A DNA stretch of 64,000 nucleotides from positions 189,754 to 253,753 of the forward strand of contig NZ_KE386617.1 of the NCBI RefSeq assembly GCF_000428045.1. The letters are read 5' to 3'. Shown here piece after piece: positions 26,985-36,725 of the stretch (the stretch's first letter is position 1; the number at the start of each line of letters is the position of its first letter). Source of the stretch: Sedimenticola selenatireducens DSM 17993. Its GTDB lineage: Bacteria; Pseudomonadota; Gammaproteobacteria; Chromatiales; Chromatiaceae. Under the pieces are notes generated by a model. That model worked only from the letters and a program-made list of their open reading frames with translations. It was not told the origin of the DNA and did no database searches. A program made the position numbers and the translations under genes.

Positions 26985-27000
26985 TGGTATGCCTATTGCA
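26985..27000 (+). promoter_or_regulatory. sigma-54 promoter of the fliL operon
   Basis: TGGTATGCCTATTGCA fits the RpoN consensus TGGCACG-N4-TTGCW: GG and GC are exactly 10 apart and TTGCA is intact. It lies 33 bases before the fliL GTG, in the only sizeable gap before the 19-kb flagellar cluster. Sigma-54 control of fliL is known in Vibrio and Pseudomonas. Confidence 0.75.
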
Positions 27001-27033
27001 TGAGTCGGATTGGTTATCTGAGAGGAATAGCTT

Positions 27034-27546
27034 GTGGCAAAACAACAGGAAGATGAAGATCTCGATCTCGGCGCTGAAACCGGCGGCGGATCAAAAAAGA
27101 AACTGATGATCGTCATAGCCGGCGTGACCCTGCTATTGATGATAGGTCTGGGTGTCGGCTGGTTTCTGATGGATGGTGAAGAAGCCGCGGTAGAGGATGT
27201 GCAAGAGGAGGTGGTCGAGGAGCAGCTTCCGGCTATCTATCATCCGCTGAATCCGGTTTTTGTGGTCAATCTGCCCCCGGGCGGCAAGGCTAAAATGCTG
27301 CAGATTGGTGTGCAGGTGATGGCGCGCGACCCTGCCCTGGTTGAGTTTATTAAGCACAATGATCCGATGGTGCGGCATAACCTGTTGTCGCTGTTTGGCA
27401 ATCAACAGGACGCCGCACTGCGTGACCGAAAAGGCAAAGAGAAGCTCCAGGCGGAAGTCTTCAAGATGATTAACCAGATACTCAAGGATCAGAAGGCGGC
27501 GGGCGAGATCGAGGCCGTTTTCTTTACCTCCTTCGTGATGCAATAA
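27034..27546 (+). CDS. fliL: flagellar basal-body protein FliL
   Basis: 170 residues from GTG 27034. A short charged cytoplasmic start (EDEDLDLGAETGGGSKKK) is followed by one membrane helix (LMIVIAGVTLLLMIGLGVGWFL) and a periplasmic domain with VNLPPGGKAKMLQIGVQV and a C-terminus ending FFTSFVMQ, as in FliL. FliL surrounds and supports the stator units, raising torque. First gene behind the sigma-54 site; fliM follows four bases after the stop. Confidence 0.95.
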   Translation: MAKQQEDEDLDLGAETGGGSKKKLMIVIAGVTLLLMIGLGVGWFLMDGEEAAVEDVQEEVVEEQLPAIYHPLNPVFVVNLPPGGKAKMLQIGVQVMARDPALVEFIKHNDPMVRHNLLSLFGNQQDAALRDRKGKEKLQAEVFKMINQILKDQKAAGEIEAVFFTSFVMQ

Positions 27547-27550
27547 GATT

Positions 27551-28561
27551 ATGGCCGCCAGTGACCTACTCTCACAAGACGAAATCGACGCGCTGCTGCA
27601 TGGCGTCGATGACGGTGACATAAATACCGATGCGGATGATCTGCTGGACGGTGAGGCCCGCTCTTATGATTTCGCCAGTCAGGACAGGATCGTTCGTGGG
27701 CGTCTGCCGACGCTGGAAATGGTGAACGAGCGATTTGCCCGTTATTTTCGTACCAGCCTGTTCAATATGCTGCGTCGTTCGGCTGATATCTCCGTGTCAG
27801 GCGTTCAGATGCTCAAGTTTTCCGAGTTTGTCCATAGCCTGTTTGTCCCGACCAGCTTGAATCTGGTAAAGGTTGCCCCGTTGAAAGGGAAAGGGCTCTG
27901 CGTGCTGGATCCAAAACTGGTTTTCAGCGTCGTTGACAATTTTTTCGGCGGCAGTGGCCGTTTCCACACCAAGATCGAGGGTCGCGACTTTACACCGACG
28001 GAGTTGCGCGTGGTTCAGATGCTGCTGAATCTCGCGTTTGCCGATCTTCATGAAGCCTGGAAGCCGGTACTGCCTCTGAAATTTGAGTGCGTCGGATCCG
28101 AGGTCAATCCCCAGTTTGCCAATATCGTGAGCCCTTCCGAGGTGGTGGTGGTCACCTCGTTTCATATCGACCTGGAGGCCGGTGGCGGTGATATGCATAT
28201 CTGCATGCCCTACTCAATGATTGAACCAATCCGGGATCTGCTGGATGCCGGTGTGCAGTCGGACCGTGGGGATAAGGATGAACGTTGGGTCATTGCGCTG
28301 AAGGACGAGATTATGGGTGTGTCAGTGGAACTCTCAACGATATTTTGTGAAACCACCCTGAGCATGAAAGAGCTTTCTGAACTGAAAAAAGGGGATGTGA
28401 TACCGATGGATATCCCCCAGGTGGTTGAAGTGGCGGCGGCGGATGTGCCGATCTTTTCCGGCAGGGTGGGTGTCTCGGATGGAAACTACGCAATCAAGAT
28501 CGAAAAATGGATAGACCCACCAAAACATATAGGACTGCAGGATCTGCTGAATGAATCCTGA
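27551..28561 (+). CDS. fliM: flagellar motor switch protein FliM
   Basis: 336 residues. The N-terminal peptide SQDEIDALLHG (residues 8-18) is the known CheY-P docking motif. The middle CheC-like domain and the C-terminal SPOA domain (MDIPQVVEVAAADVPIFSGRVG) complete the switch protein. It forms the C-ring with FliN and FliG and sets rotation sense. The same acidic-LL motif recurs three times in CheA and once at the end of CheZ in this window. Confidence 0.97.
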   Translation: MAASDLLSQDEIDALLHGVDDGDINTDADDLLDGEARSYDFASQDRIVRGRLPTLEMVNERFARYFRTSLFNMLRRSADISVSGVQMLKFSEFVHSLFVPTSLNLVKVAPLKGKGLCVLDPKLVFSVVDNFFGGSGRFHTKIEGRDFTPTELRVVQMLLNLAFADLHEAWKPVLPLKFECVGSEVNPQFANIVSPSEVVVVTSFHIDLEAGGGDMHICMPYSMIEPIRDLLDAGVQSDRGDKDERWVIALKDEIMGVSVELSTIFCETTLSMKELSELKKGDVIPMDIPQVVEVAAADVPIFSGRVGVSDGNYAIKIEKWIDPPKHIGLQDLLNES

Positions 28562-28588
28562 TCAACGGTTTTCAGTTAGGACAATATC

Positions 28589-29011
28589 ATGAGCAATATA
28601 GAGAAAGACCCGAACGAAGCATTGGCCGATGAGTGGGCTGCCGCGCTGGAAGAGCAGGATGAGGTGATCCCCGCTTCAAGTGGTATGGCTGCGGATACGG
28701 CACAGTTTCAGGAATTGACCGCTGAATCCAAAAAGGGCAACGGGGGGGAGGTTCAGCTGGATGCCATCCTGGATGTGCCGGTTACCATCTCCATGGAGAT
28801 TGGCCGGACACAGATTTCAATACGAAATCTGTTGCAGCTGAATCAGGGCTCGGTGGTTGAATTGGATCGTCTCGCCGGCGAACCAATGGATGTGCTGGTC
28901 AATGGTACGCTGATCGCCAAAGGTGAAGTCGTGGTGGTGAATGAGAAATTCGGTATTCGCCTCACTGACATTATCAGCCCTGCCGATCGGGTTCGGAGGC
29001 TCGGCAGATGA
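28589..29011 (+). CDS. fliN: flagellar motor switch protein FliN
   Basis: 140 residues. A variable acidic N-terminus (~60 residues) precedes the SPOA domain: LDVPVTISMEIGRTQISIRNLLQLNQGSVVEL, then LVNGTLIAKGEVVVVNEKFGIRLTDI. Builds the lower C-ring and contacts the export ATPase through FliH. Its stop overlaps the fliO ATG (29008-29011), so translation is coupled. Confidence 0.97.
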   Translation: MSNIEKDPNEALADEWAAALEEQDEVIPASSGMAADTAQFQELTAESKKGNGGEVQLDAILDVPVTISMEIGRTQISIRNLLQLNQGSVVELDRLAGEPMDVLVNGTLIAKGEVVVVNEKFGIRLTDIISPADRVRRLGR

Positions 29012-29433
29012 GATTGCCGGTGACCCTCATTGGCCTGCAATGGGTCTTGATGCCACTGATGGTTCAGGCCGATGTGGAGAAACCGGTGACACCTGCGCTG
29101 GCGACGTCACCATTGAGCGGTGGCGTACTACTGGAAACGGCCGGTGGATTGTTGCTGATTCTGGTGTTGATTTTTGCAACTGGCTGGCTGTTGCGCCGGT
29201 TTGGCCGGTTACCGATGTCCTCCAGGGGAGATATTACAGTACTGAGCGGCGTCTCCCTTGGTCCACGCGAACGGGCGGTTCTCCTGCGCGTCGGTGACAC
29301 CCGGTTATTGGTGGGTGTGGCGCCGGGCAGGGTTCAGACACTCCATGTGCTGGATGATACAGGTACAGGGAATGAAGCTGCTGAGCAGTTTTCCGGTCAG
29401 CTGAAATCAGAGATGGCGGAGCAGGGGAAATGA
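29008..29433 (+). CDS. fliO: flagellar export assembly protein FliO
   Basis: 141 residues. A signal-like N-terminus ([19 protein letters not shown]), a main membrane helix ([21 protein letters not shown]) and a small cytoplasmic domain ([25 protein letters not shown]) match FliO. FliO helps assemble the FliP ring of the export gate. It overlaps both neighbours by four bases. Confidence 0.92.
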   Translation: MRLPVTLIGLQWVLMPLMVQADVEKPVTPALATSPLSGGVLLETAGGLLLILVLIFATGWLLRRFGRLPMSSRGDITVLSGVSLGPRERAVLLRVGDTRLLVGVAPGRVQTLHVLDDTGTGNEAAEQFSGQLKSEMAEQGK

Positions 29434-30176
29434 TGGAGCTGTTGCGGTTTTCACTGCTGCTACTGATTTCGTTGTTGCCTGTTGCCGCAACTGCGGCTCC
29501 GGGCGTGGATGCGCTGACGGCAACACCCAATGTGGATGGCGGACAGACCTACAGCCTGAGTATTCAGGTGTTGTTCCTGATGACAGCCTTGACCCTGCTG
29601 CCGGGCGCATTGTTGATGATGACCTCATTTGCCCGCATCGTTATCGTCCTGGCTATCCTGCGGCAGGCACTGGGTACCCAGAGCACACCATCCAACCAGA
29701 TCATGATTGGTCTGGCGCTTTTTCTGACGATATTCATCATGATGCCGGTATTTCAGCAGGTTTATGATCAGGGTGTGCAACCTTATTTGGAAGAGCAGGT
29801 CACCGGTACCCAGGCGCTCGAGCGGGCCGCCGTTCCGATGCGGGGTTTCATGTTGGGACAGACCCGTGAGAGTGATCTGGCGCTGTTTGCCCGTATCGGT
29901 AATTTTGCTGATTTCGAGTCGCCCGATGCGGTGCCATTTTCCGTGCTGTTGCCGGCATTTGCCACGTCTGAACTGAAGACCGGGTTTCAGATCGGTTTTC
30001 TGATCTTTATCCCTTTTCTGATCATTGACCTGGTGGTGGCCAGTGTACTGATGTCGATGGGTATGATGATGCTGTCGCCACTGATCATTTCACTCCCGTT
30101 CAAAATCATGTTGTTTGTACTGATCGATGGATGGGCGCTGCTGTTTGGCACCCTGGCTTCCAGTTTCCAGGTATAG
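29430..30176 (+). CDS. fliP: flagellar export gate protein FliP
   Basis: 248 residues. It has a cleavable leader (ends near ATAAPG) and four membrane helices. The conserved [20 protein letters not shown] and [28 protein letters not shown] core are present in slightly varied form. Five FliP with FliQ and FliR form the export pore. The start overlaps the fliO stop. Confidence 0.97.
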   Translation: MMELLRFSLLLLISLLPVAATAAPGVDALTATPNVDGGQTYSLSIQVLFLMTALTLLPGALLMMTSFARIVIVLAILRQALGTQSTPSNQIMIGLALFLTIFIMMPVFQQVYDQGVQPYLEEQVTGTQALERAAVPMRGFMLGQTRESDLALFARIGNFADFESPDAVPFSVLLPAFATSELKTGFQIGFLIFIPFLIIDLVVASVLMSMGMMMLSPLIISLPFKIMLFVLIDGWALLFGTLASSFQV

Positions 30177-30188
30177 CGGAGAGACAGG

Positions 30189-30458
30189 GTGACTCCAGAC
30201 AGCGTACTCGATATCGGTCAACGGGCATTGGAGGTAACGGTTGCCCTGGGTGCCGTGCTGCTGATCCCCGCCCTGGCGGTTGGCCTGCTGGTGGCGATGT
30301 TTCAGGCGGCGACCCAGATCAACGAGATGACCCTGAGCTTCATTCCAAAGCTGATCATTGTAGTAGTGGTCTTGATGATGACCGGCCCATGGATGCTGCA
30401 GGTTATTATCAACTTTACCGTCACCCTCTTTGAGGGCATACCGGATTTTATCGGTTAG
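30189..30458 (+). CDS. fliQ: flagellar export gate protein FliQ
   Basis: 89 residues from GTG 30189. Two membrane helices in a hairpin, with the family motif LVAMFQAATQINEMTLSF between them. Four copies pack around FliP-FliR at the gate. Twelve bases after fliP. Confidence 0.97.
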   Translation: MTPDSVLDIGQRALEVTVALGAVLLIPALAVGLLVAMFQAATQINEMTLSFIPKLIIVVVVLMMTGPWMLQVIINFTVTLFEGIPDFIG

Positions 30459-30473
30459 CCGCACGGTGCCCTG

Positions 30474-31253
30474 ATGCTATTTACCGATACACAACTACAA
30501 ACCTGGCTGGCGGCTTTTTTCTGGCCCTTCGTGCGAATCGGGGCACTCATGGTGTCGGCGCCTGTGTTCAGTTCCCGTCAGACGCCACTATTGTATCGAA
30601 TCGGTTTTGTATTGGTGCTGACCTGGGTATTGGTGCCGGTTATCCCGCCTTCACCTGTGGTGGATGCCTTCAGTGATGAAGCGTTCATCATTCTGCTGCA
30701 ACAGATTCTGATCGGTGTGGTCATGGGCTTCATCCTGCAGATGGTGTTCGCTGCCCTGATCTTTGGGGGACAGGTCATCGCCTACAGCATGGGGCTTGGT
30801 TTTGCCTCCATGGTTGATCCGCAAAACGGTGTGCAGGTGCCGGTGGTTTCTCAGTTCTACCTGATTTTGGCGACCCTGCTGTTTCTGGTGCTGAATGGAC
30901 ATCTGGTGCTGATCGAGATGTTGGCGCAGAGTTTCCACACCTTTCCGGTGGCGATGACCGGTATCAGCCAGAATGGATTGTCGGAGATTATCGGCTGGGC
31001 CAGTCGGATGTTCAATGCCGGGCTGCTGATGGCCTTGCCGGTGGTGGCAGCGCTGCTGTTGGTCAATCTCGGTATGGGCGTCATCGGAAGGGCTGCCCCG
31101 CAACTGAACATTTTCGCGGTGGGTTTTCCCATGTCGATTCTGATTGGCTTCATGCTGCTCTGGATCACCCTGCCGGATGTCATGAGCAATTTTGCCGAAC
31201 TGCTGGAAGAGGGCCTGGCCCTGATCCAGCATCTGCTGCTGATTGCGGGGTGA
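30474..31253 (+). CDS. fliR: flagellar export gate protein FliR
   Basis: 259 residues with six hydrophobic segments. WPFVRIGALMVSAPVF at the start and LQMVFAALIFGGQVIAYSMGLGFASM in the middle match FliR. One copy closes the FliP/FliQ pore and contacts FlhB. flhB starts three bases after its stop. Confidence 0.96.
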   Translation: MLFTDTQLQTWLAAFFWPFVRIGALMVSAPVFSSRQTPLLYRIGFVLVLTWVLVPVIPPSPVVDAFSDEAFIILLQQILIGVVMGFILQMVFAALIFGGQVIAYSMGLGFASMVDPQNGVQVPVVSQFYLILATLLFLVLNGHLVLIEMLAQSFHTFPVAMTGISQNGLSEIIGWASRMFNAGLLMALPVVAALLLVNLGMGVIGRAAPQLNIFAVGFPMSILIGFMLLWITLPDVMSNFAELLEEGLALIQHLLLIAG

Positions 31254-31256
31254 TGC

Positions 31257-32393
31257 ATGGCAGAGAATGAAGATGGTCAGGAGAAGACAGAAGAACCGAC
31301 ATCGAAGCGGTTGGATGATGCCAAAAAGAAAGGCCAGATCGCCCGTTCCAAAGAGCTGAACACCATGGCAATCACCCTGATTGGAGGCATGGCCCTGGTG
31401 GGGATGAGCGGTAGCCTGGGCCAGGGACTGGTCAAGATTATGAGCAGCAATCTGACCATCCCCAGAGAGGAAATGTTTGATGTAATGGCGATGACCCGTC
31501 GGCTGGTTTCCAGTATTCAGGACGCCCTGCTCATGCTGGCGCCTTTTTTTGCAGTCGTGGTCGTGGTCGCGGTACTCAGTTCTATCGCCCTGGGTGGTAT
31601 GGCATTCAGTGCCCAGGCAATGACGCCGAAACTGAGCAAGATGAATCCCCTGAAGGGGCTGAAGCGACTTTTCTCCATCAAGGGGTTGATTGAGCTCGCC
31701 AAGGCGATGGCAAAGTTTTTTCTGGTAGGTGGTGCTACCGCGCTGGTGTTGTGGCTCACCCTGGATTCGTTCATCAATCTTAGCGGCATGGGGCTGGAGC
31801 CGGCGATCAGGGAACTGGTCAATCTGGTCGGTTGGGCATTCGTGCTGGTCTCATCCACCCTGATACTTGTTGCCGCCGTGGATGTGCCGTTTCAGATCTG
31901 GGATCACAAGAAACAGCTGAAGATGACCCGGCAGGAGATCCGCGAGGAGATGAAGGATACCGAGGGTCGCCCCGAGGTGCGCGGACGGATACGCCAGTTG
32001 CAGCGCGAAATGGCAACCCGGCGGATGATGGATGAGGTGCCAAAGGCGGACGTGATCGTCACCAACCCGACCCACTATGCGGTGGCACTACGCTATAACC
32101 AGGCGCGCATGAACGCCCCGGTAGTGGTTGCCAAGGGTACCGAGCTGGTGGCCGCCAATATCCGCCGGGTCGGCACGGAGCATGCCGTGCCGATTATCGA
32201 ATCGCCGATGTTGGCGCGTGCCATCTATTTCCACACGGAACTGGGTGAGGCGATACCGGCCGGTCTCTATCTTGCCGTGGCCAAGATACTGGCCTACGTA
32301 TTTCAGCTCAAGGCCTATGTGCCAGGGCAGGGCAAGAGGCCAGCGGAGCCTGGTGAGTTACAGATACCTGACGAATTGAAGGTGCCTGAGTGA
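31257..32393 (+). CDS. flhB: flagellar export switch protein FlhB
   Basis: 378 residues. N-terminus EDGQEKTEEPTSKRLDDAKKKGQ, four membrane helices, and a cytoplasmic domain with the self-cleavage site NPTH (VIVTNPTHYAVAL), which lets the machine switch from rod/hook to filament substrates. The C-terminus has a proline-rich tail of normal length. Confidence 0.97.
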   Translation: MAENEDGQEKTEEPTSKRLDDAKKKGQIARSKELNTMAITLIGGMALVGMSGSLGQGLVKIMSSNLTIPREEMFDVMAMTRRLVSSIQDALLMLAPFFAVVVVVAVLSSIALGGMAFSAQAMTPKLSKMNPLKGLKRLFSIKGLIELAKAMAKFFLVGGATALVLWLTLDSFINLSGMGLEPAIRELVNLVGWAFVLVSSTLILVAAVDVPFQIWDHKKQLKMTRQEIREEMKDTEGRPEVRGRIRQLQREMATRRMMDEVPKADVIVTNPTHYAVALRYNQARMNAPVVVAKGTELVAANIRRVGTEHAVPIIESPMLARAIYFHTELGEAIPAGLYLAVAKILAYVFQLKAYVPGQGKRPAEPGELQIPDELKVPE

Positions 32394-32412
32394 TCTGTCT
32401 GGAGTTTGGATA

Positions 32413-34515
32413 ATGGATGCAACTGCAATCCTGAACAATGTAAAGGCCTCCGGTATCCGTGGACTCGGCGCGCCGATGGTGCTGGTGATGCTGCTGGTCA
32501 TGGTAGTGATCCCGCTGCCCCCGCTGGCGCTGGATATCTTCTTTACCTTTAACATTGCACTTTCGCTGATTGTCGTGATGGTGGTGGTCTACACCCTGCG
32601 GCCGCTGGAATTCAGTGTCTTTCCCAGCCTGCTGCTGGTCGCGACACTGCTGCGTCTGGCGCTGAATGTCGCTTCCACTCGCGTGGTGTTACTGGAGGGG
32701 CATCAGGGCGGTGATGCCGCCGGTAAGGTGATCGAGGCGTTTGGTGCCTTTGTTATCGGCGGCAACTATGCAGTCGGCCTGGTGGTGTTTGCCATCCTGG
32801 TGATTATCAACTTCGTGGTGGTCACCAAGGGCGCCGGTCGTGTTTCAGAAGTGAGTGCCCGGTTTACGCTGGATGCCATGCCCGGCAAGCAGATGGCGAT
32901 TGATGCCGATCTCAATGCCGGGTTGATTGATCAGGATGAGGCCAGGACGCGCCGTGAGGAGGTGGCCCAGGAGGCTGACTTCTACGGAGCGATGGACGGT
33001 GCCAGCAAATTTGTTCGGGGCGATGCGGTTGCCGGTATTCTGATCCTGTTTATCAATATCATTGGTGGCCTTGCCATCGGCATGCTGCAGCATGATCTTG
33101 ATCTGTCCACGGCACTCCGCTTTTATGCCCTGCTGACCATTGGTGACGGCCTGGTGGCGCAGATCCCATCACTGCTACTCTCCACCTCGGCGGCCATTAT
33201 TGTCACCCGGGTCGCCTCTTCAAAGCAGGACATGGGCGGGCAGATTGTCAGCCAGCTGTTCACCAATCCCAAGGCGCTGATCATCACCGCGGTGGTGCTG
33301 GGTATGATGGGCATTATCCCCGGCATGCCCAACTTCGCCTTCCTGACTTTGGCGGCTCTGGCGGGTGGCGGTGCCTGGTGGATACTGCAGCGTCAGCAGC
33401 GAGAACAGGCCGCGCCGGTGGTTGAGCCCATGCCTGAACCAGCGCCCGCCCCGGAACAGAAGGAGCTGACCTGGGATGATGTGCAGCCGGTGGATATCAT
33501 TGGTCTGGAAGTGGGCTATCGCTTGATTCCCCTGGTGGACAAGAATCAGGGTGGCCAGTTGATGAACCGCATCAAGGGTGTGCGTAAAAAACTGTCCCAG
33601 GAGTTGGGTTTCCTGATCCAGCCGGTGCATATTCGGGACAACCTCGATCTCAGTCCCGGCGGCTACAGGATTTCGCTGAATGGTGTCGTCATCGGTGAGG
33701 CGGAGATCTATCCGGATCGTGAGTTGGCGATCAACCCCGGTCGGGTTTTCGGTACTTTGCAGGGCGTGGCCACCACCGATCCGGCGTTTGGTCTGGAGGC
33801 TGTCTGGATCGACGCCGCGCAGCGGGATCAGGCGCAGACGCTTGGCTATACCGTGGTGGATGCCAGTACCGTCGTCGCCACCCACCTGAGTGAAATACTG
33901 CAATCCCATGCCCATGAGCTGATCGGTCACGAAGAGGTGCAGCAGTTGATGGAGGTGCTCGGACGAAGCGCCCCCAAGCTGGTGGAGGATCTGGTGCCTG
34001 CGATCCTGACACTGGGGCAGCTTTTGAAGATTCTTCAGAACCTGCTCGCGGAGGGCGTGGCCATCCGTGATATCCGCACGATTGCCGAAACATTGGCGGA
34101 GTATGCGCCGCAGAGTCAAGACCTCGGCGCTTTGACTGCCAAGGCGCGGGTTGCCCTTTCGCGCTCAATCGTTCAGCAACTTGTTGGTCCTGTTGAAGAA
34201 ATTCCTGTTGTGGTATTGGATCCTGGATTGGAACAGATATTGCAGCAGACCATTCAGCCTGCCCACGATGGGGGTGTCGGGTTTGAGCCCGGCCTGGCGG
34301 AACAGCTGCAGAAAGCGCTGGCTGAAACCGCCAACCAACAGGAGACAGCAGGACAGGAGAGTATCCTCCTGGTCGCAGCGCCGATCCGTATGTGGATGGC
34401 GCGTTTTGTCAAACACAGCGTACCAGGCATGAGCGTGCTCTCCTATAACGAGATACCGGACAACCGCAAGATCAAGGTGGTTGCCACGGTGGGCAGGCCA
34501 AGTGCAGAAACATAA
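32413..34515 (+). CDS. flhA: flagellar export gate protein FlhA
   Basis: 700 residues. Eight N-terminal helices carry LRLALNVASTRVVLLEGH and the cytoplasmic FHIPEP-type loop (RFTLDAMPGKQMAIDADLNAGLI). The C-terminal domain (from ~350) binds chaperone-substrate complexes. FlhA is the proton-linked export gate, usually a nonamer. 88 bases separate it from flhF, the largest gap in this part of the cluster. Confidence 0.97.
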   Translation: MDATAILNNVKASGIRGLGAPMVLVMLLVMVVIPLPPLALDIFFTFNIALSLIVVMVVVYTLRPLEFSVFPSLLLVATLLRLALNVASTRVVLLEGHQGGDAAGKVIEAFGAFVIGGNYAVGLVVFAILVIINFVVVTKGAGRVSEVSARFTLDAMPGKQMAIDADLNAGLIDQDEARTRREEVAQEADFYGAMDGASKFVRGDAVAGILILFINIIGGLAIGMLQHDLDLSTALRFYALLTIGDGLVAQIPSLLLSTSAAIIVTRVASSKQDMGGQIVSQLFTNPKALIITAVVLGMMGIIPGMPNFAFLTLAALAGGGAWWILQRQQREQAAPVVEPMPEPAPAPEQKELTWDDVQPVDIIGLEVGYRLIPLVDKNQGGQLMNRIKGVRKKLSQELGFLIQPVHIRDNLDLSPGGYRISLNGVVIGEAEIYPDRELAINPGRVFGTLQGVATTDPAFGLEAVWIDAAQRDQAQTLGYTVVDASTVVATHLSEILQSHAHELIGHEEVQQLMEVLGRSAPKLVEDLVPAILTLGQLLKILQNLLAEGVAIRDIRTIAETLAEYAPQSQDLGALTAKARVALSRSIVQQLVGPVEEIPVVVLDPGLEQILQQTIQPAHDGGVGFEPGLAEQLQKALAETANQQETAGQESILLVAAPIRMWMARFVKHSVPGMSVLSYNEIPDNRKIKVVATVGRPSAET

Positions 34516-34603
34516 GGCAGCCACTGCTAAACGATCGGACACTTCAGAATGGCGATGTAAACAAGCCGTTTGATCGGGAAGCTGGCTGCGGGGAAAGTCA
34601 GGT

Positions 34604-35851
34604 ATGAAGATTAAACGCTTTTTCGCACCGGATATCAGACAGGCATTACGACAGGTTCGTGAGGCACTGGGCTCCGATGCGGTCATTCTGTCGAACAAGA
34701 AGGTCGATGGGGGAATTGAGCTGGTGGCGGCCATTGACTATGACGCCGCGGCTTTCACTCCCTCGCCGGCGCCACAGCCAAAACCTGCACTCAGCCCGGT
34801 GCAACCGCTCCGCCAGAAGAGGACGCCAGCTCCTGTGGCAGACGAGCCGGCCTCGACCGTGGCCTCTGTTTCAAAGCTGAAGGAGCAGGTGATACCCAAG
34901 GTGGAGTGGAGCCAGGACCCGGTGCTGGTAGAGATGCGCCAGGAGATGAAGGCGTTACGCCGCATGATGGAGAATGAACTCTCCGGCCTGAGCTGGCGTG
35001 AGATGGGTGATCACAGACCGGAAACCCGGGACCTTTTCAGAAAACTGATGGGACTATCGATCAGTCCCGATATCTGCAGCCAATTGGTGGAGAGTGTCAC
35101 CGATGTCACCAGCGCCGATCAGGCCTGGAGAAAGGCGCTCTATTATCTCGCCACAAAGATGGAGACGGTCGGGGATGATCTGCTTGAGCAGGGGGGCGTG
35201 TTTGCCCTGATCGGCCCTACCGGGGTCGGCAAGACCACCACGGTGGCGAAACTGGCGGCCCGCTTTGCCCTGCGTCACGGCACCCATCAGATAGCACTGA
35301 TATCCACCGACAACTACCGTATCGGTGCCCAGGAGCAGTTGAACACCTATGCCCGAATCCTGGACGTGCCGGTGCGCTCGGCGGGTACCCGCGAAGAGTT
35401 GGCGGTTGCTCTGAACGGCCTGACAGGCAAGCGATTGATCCTGATTGATACGGCGGGTATGAGCCAGCGCGATGTTCGACTCAGCGAACAACTCTCCATG
35501 CTGGACGTGGCCGGGCAGGGCGTGCGCAGCTTTCTGACCCTGTCCGCCGCAACCGACAACTCCTCGCTGGAACAGACGATCAGTGCTTTTGGCGCGGCCA
35601 GGCCTGAGGCCTGCATACTCACCAAGGTTGATGAGGCCGGTTCGCTTGGTGGTGCTCTGTCGGCACTGATACACAAGGAGTTACCCCTGGCGTTTGTCGC
35701 AGACGGCCAGAAGGTGCCGGAGGATCTGCATCTGGCCCGTTCACACACCCTGGTCAGCAAGGCGGTAGCCTGCAGCACCGGGGGGGGAGAGTATTCCGAT
35801 GAATACCTGGCACTGGCGCTCGGAGGTGCGAGAGCAAATGCTCATGGCTGA
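34604..35851 (+). CDS. flhF: flagellar placement GTPase FlhF
   Basis: 415 residues. The N-terminal MKIKRFFAPDIRQALRQV segment and a proline-rich linker lead to an SRP-type GTPase (NG) domain with GPTGVGKTT at 204-212, DNYRIGAQEQL and LIDTAGM. FlhF recruits the first flagellar parts to the cell pole and, with FleN, sets number and place. This indicates polar flagellation. It overlaps fleN by 14 bases. Confidence 0.97.
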   Translation: MKIKRFFAPDIRQALRQVREALGSDAVILSNKKVDGGIELVAAIDYDAAAFTPSPAPQPKPALSPVQPLRQKRTPAPVADEPASTVASVSKLKEQVIPKVEWSQDPVLVEMRQEMKALRRMMENELSGLSWREMGDHRPETRDLFRKLMGLSISPDICSQLVESVTDVTSADQAWRKALYYLATKMETVGDDLLEQGGVFALIGPTGVGKTTTVAKLAARFALRHGTHQIALISTDNYRIGAQEQLNTYARILDVPVRSAGTREELAVALNGLTGKRLILIDTAGMSQRDVRLSEQLSMLDVAGQGVRSFLTLSAATDNSSLEQTISAFGAARPEACILTKVDEAGSLGGALSALIHKELPLAFVADGQKVPEDLHLARSHTLVSKAVACSTGGGEYSDEYLALALGGARANAHG

Positions 35852-36725
35852 TGCAATAACAGATCAAGCAGCAGGATTAAGACGTATGGTTCAACCTACA
35901 CCCGTACGAGTAATTGCCGTTACCGGAGGTAAAGGAGGCGTCGGAAAGACCAATATCTCGGTCAATCTGGCGGTCTCCATGGCTGAGATGGGGCGTCGAG
36001 TGATGCTGCTGGATGCCGACCTCGGACTGGCCAACATTGATGTGGTGCTTGGACTGCATCCACAGTATGACCTGTCCCATGTGTTGAGTGGTGAGCGCTC
36101 CCTTGAGGAGGTAGTGCTGCAGGGGCCTGCGGGCATCCGTGTGGTGCCGGGTGCCTCGGGTGTGCAACAGATGGCCGAATTGAGTGCGGCTGAGCATGCC
36201 GGATTGATCCGCGCCTTCAGTGATGTCGGCAATGATCTGGATGTGCTGATTATCGATACGGCGGCGGGTATATCGGATACGGTGGTCAGTTTCAGTCGGG
36301 CGGCTCAGGAACTGATCGTGGTGGTCTGTGATGAGCCGGCATCGATTACCGATGCCTACGCCATGATCAAACTGTTGAATCGGGAGTATGGTCTGGATCG
36401 CTTTCGTATCCTGGCCAATATGACGCGTACAGCCGAAGAGGGGCGCAACCTGTATAACAAGATGTGCCGTGTCACCGACCAGTACCTGGATGTTATGCTT
36501 ACCTACATGGGCAGTATTCCATACGACGAAAACCTCAGAAAGGCAGTCAAATCACAAAAACCTGTGGTTCAAGCCAACCCTCGCAGCCATATTGCAAAAA
36601 TATTCAAGAATCTGGCGCAAAAGGCCGATAACTGGCCTGTACCGGATGGTGCCAGCGGGCACCTCCAGTTCTTCGTGGAACGGCTGATTCAATATACAAG
36701 CCAGGGCGGGGAGATGGGCCGGTGA
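35838..36725 (+). CDS. fleN: flagellar number regulator FleN/FlhG (MinD-like ATPase)
   Basis: 295 residues from ATG 35838; ATG 35844 is equally possible. GGAGGTG at 35821 is 10 to 16 bases away. The deviant Walker A GGKGGVGKTN, DADLGLANIDVVLGL and IDTAAGIS are those of MinD-like FlhG. It acts with FlhF to keep flagella to one or a few, and in Pseudomonas it restrains FleQ. The stop overlaps the fliA GTG. Confidence 0.95.
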   Translation: MLMADAITDQAAGLRRMVQPTPVRVIAVTGGKGGVGKTNISVNLAVSMAEMGRRVMLLDADLGLANIDVVLGLHPQYDLSHVLSGERSLEEVVLQGPAGIRVVPGASGVQQMAELSAAEHAGLIRAFSDVGNDLDVLIIDTAAGISDTVVSFSRAAQELIVVVCDEPASITDAYAMIKLLNREYGLDRFRILANMTRTAEEGRNLYNKMCRVTDQYLDVMLTYMGSIPYDENLRKAVKSQKPVVQANPRSHIAKIFKNLAQKADNWPVPDGASGHLQFFVERLIQYTSQGGEMGR

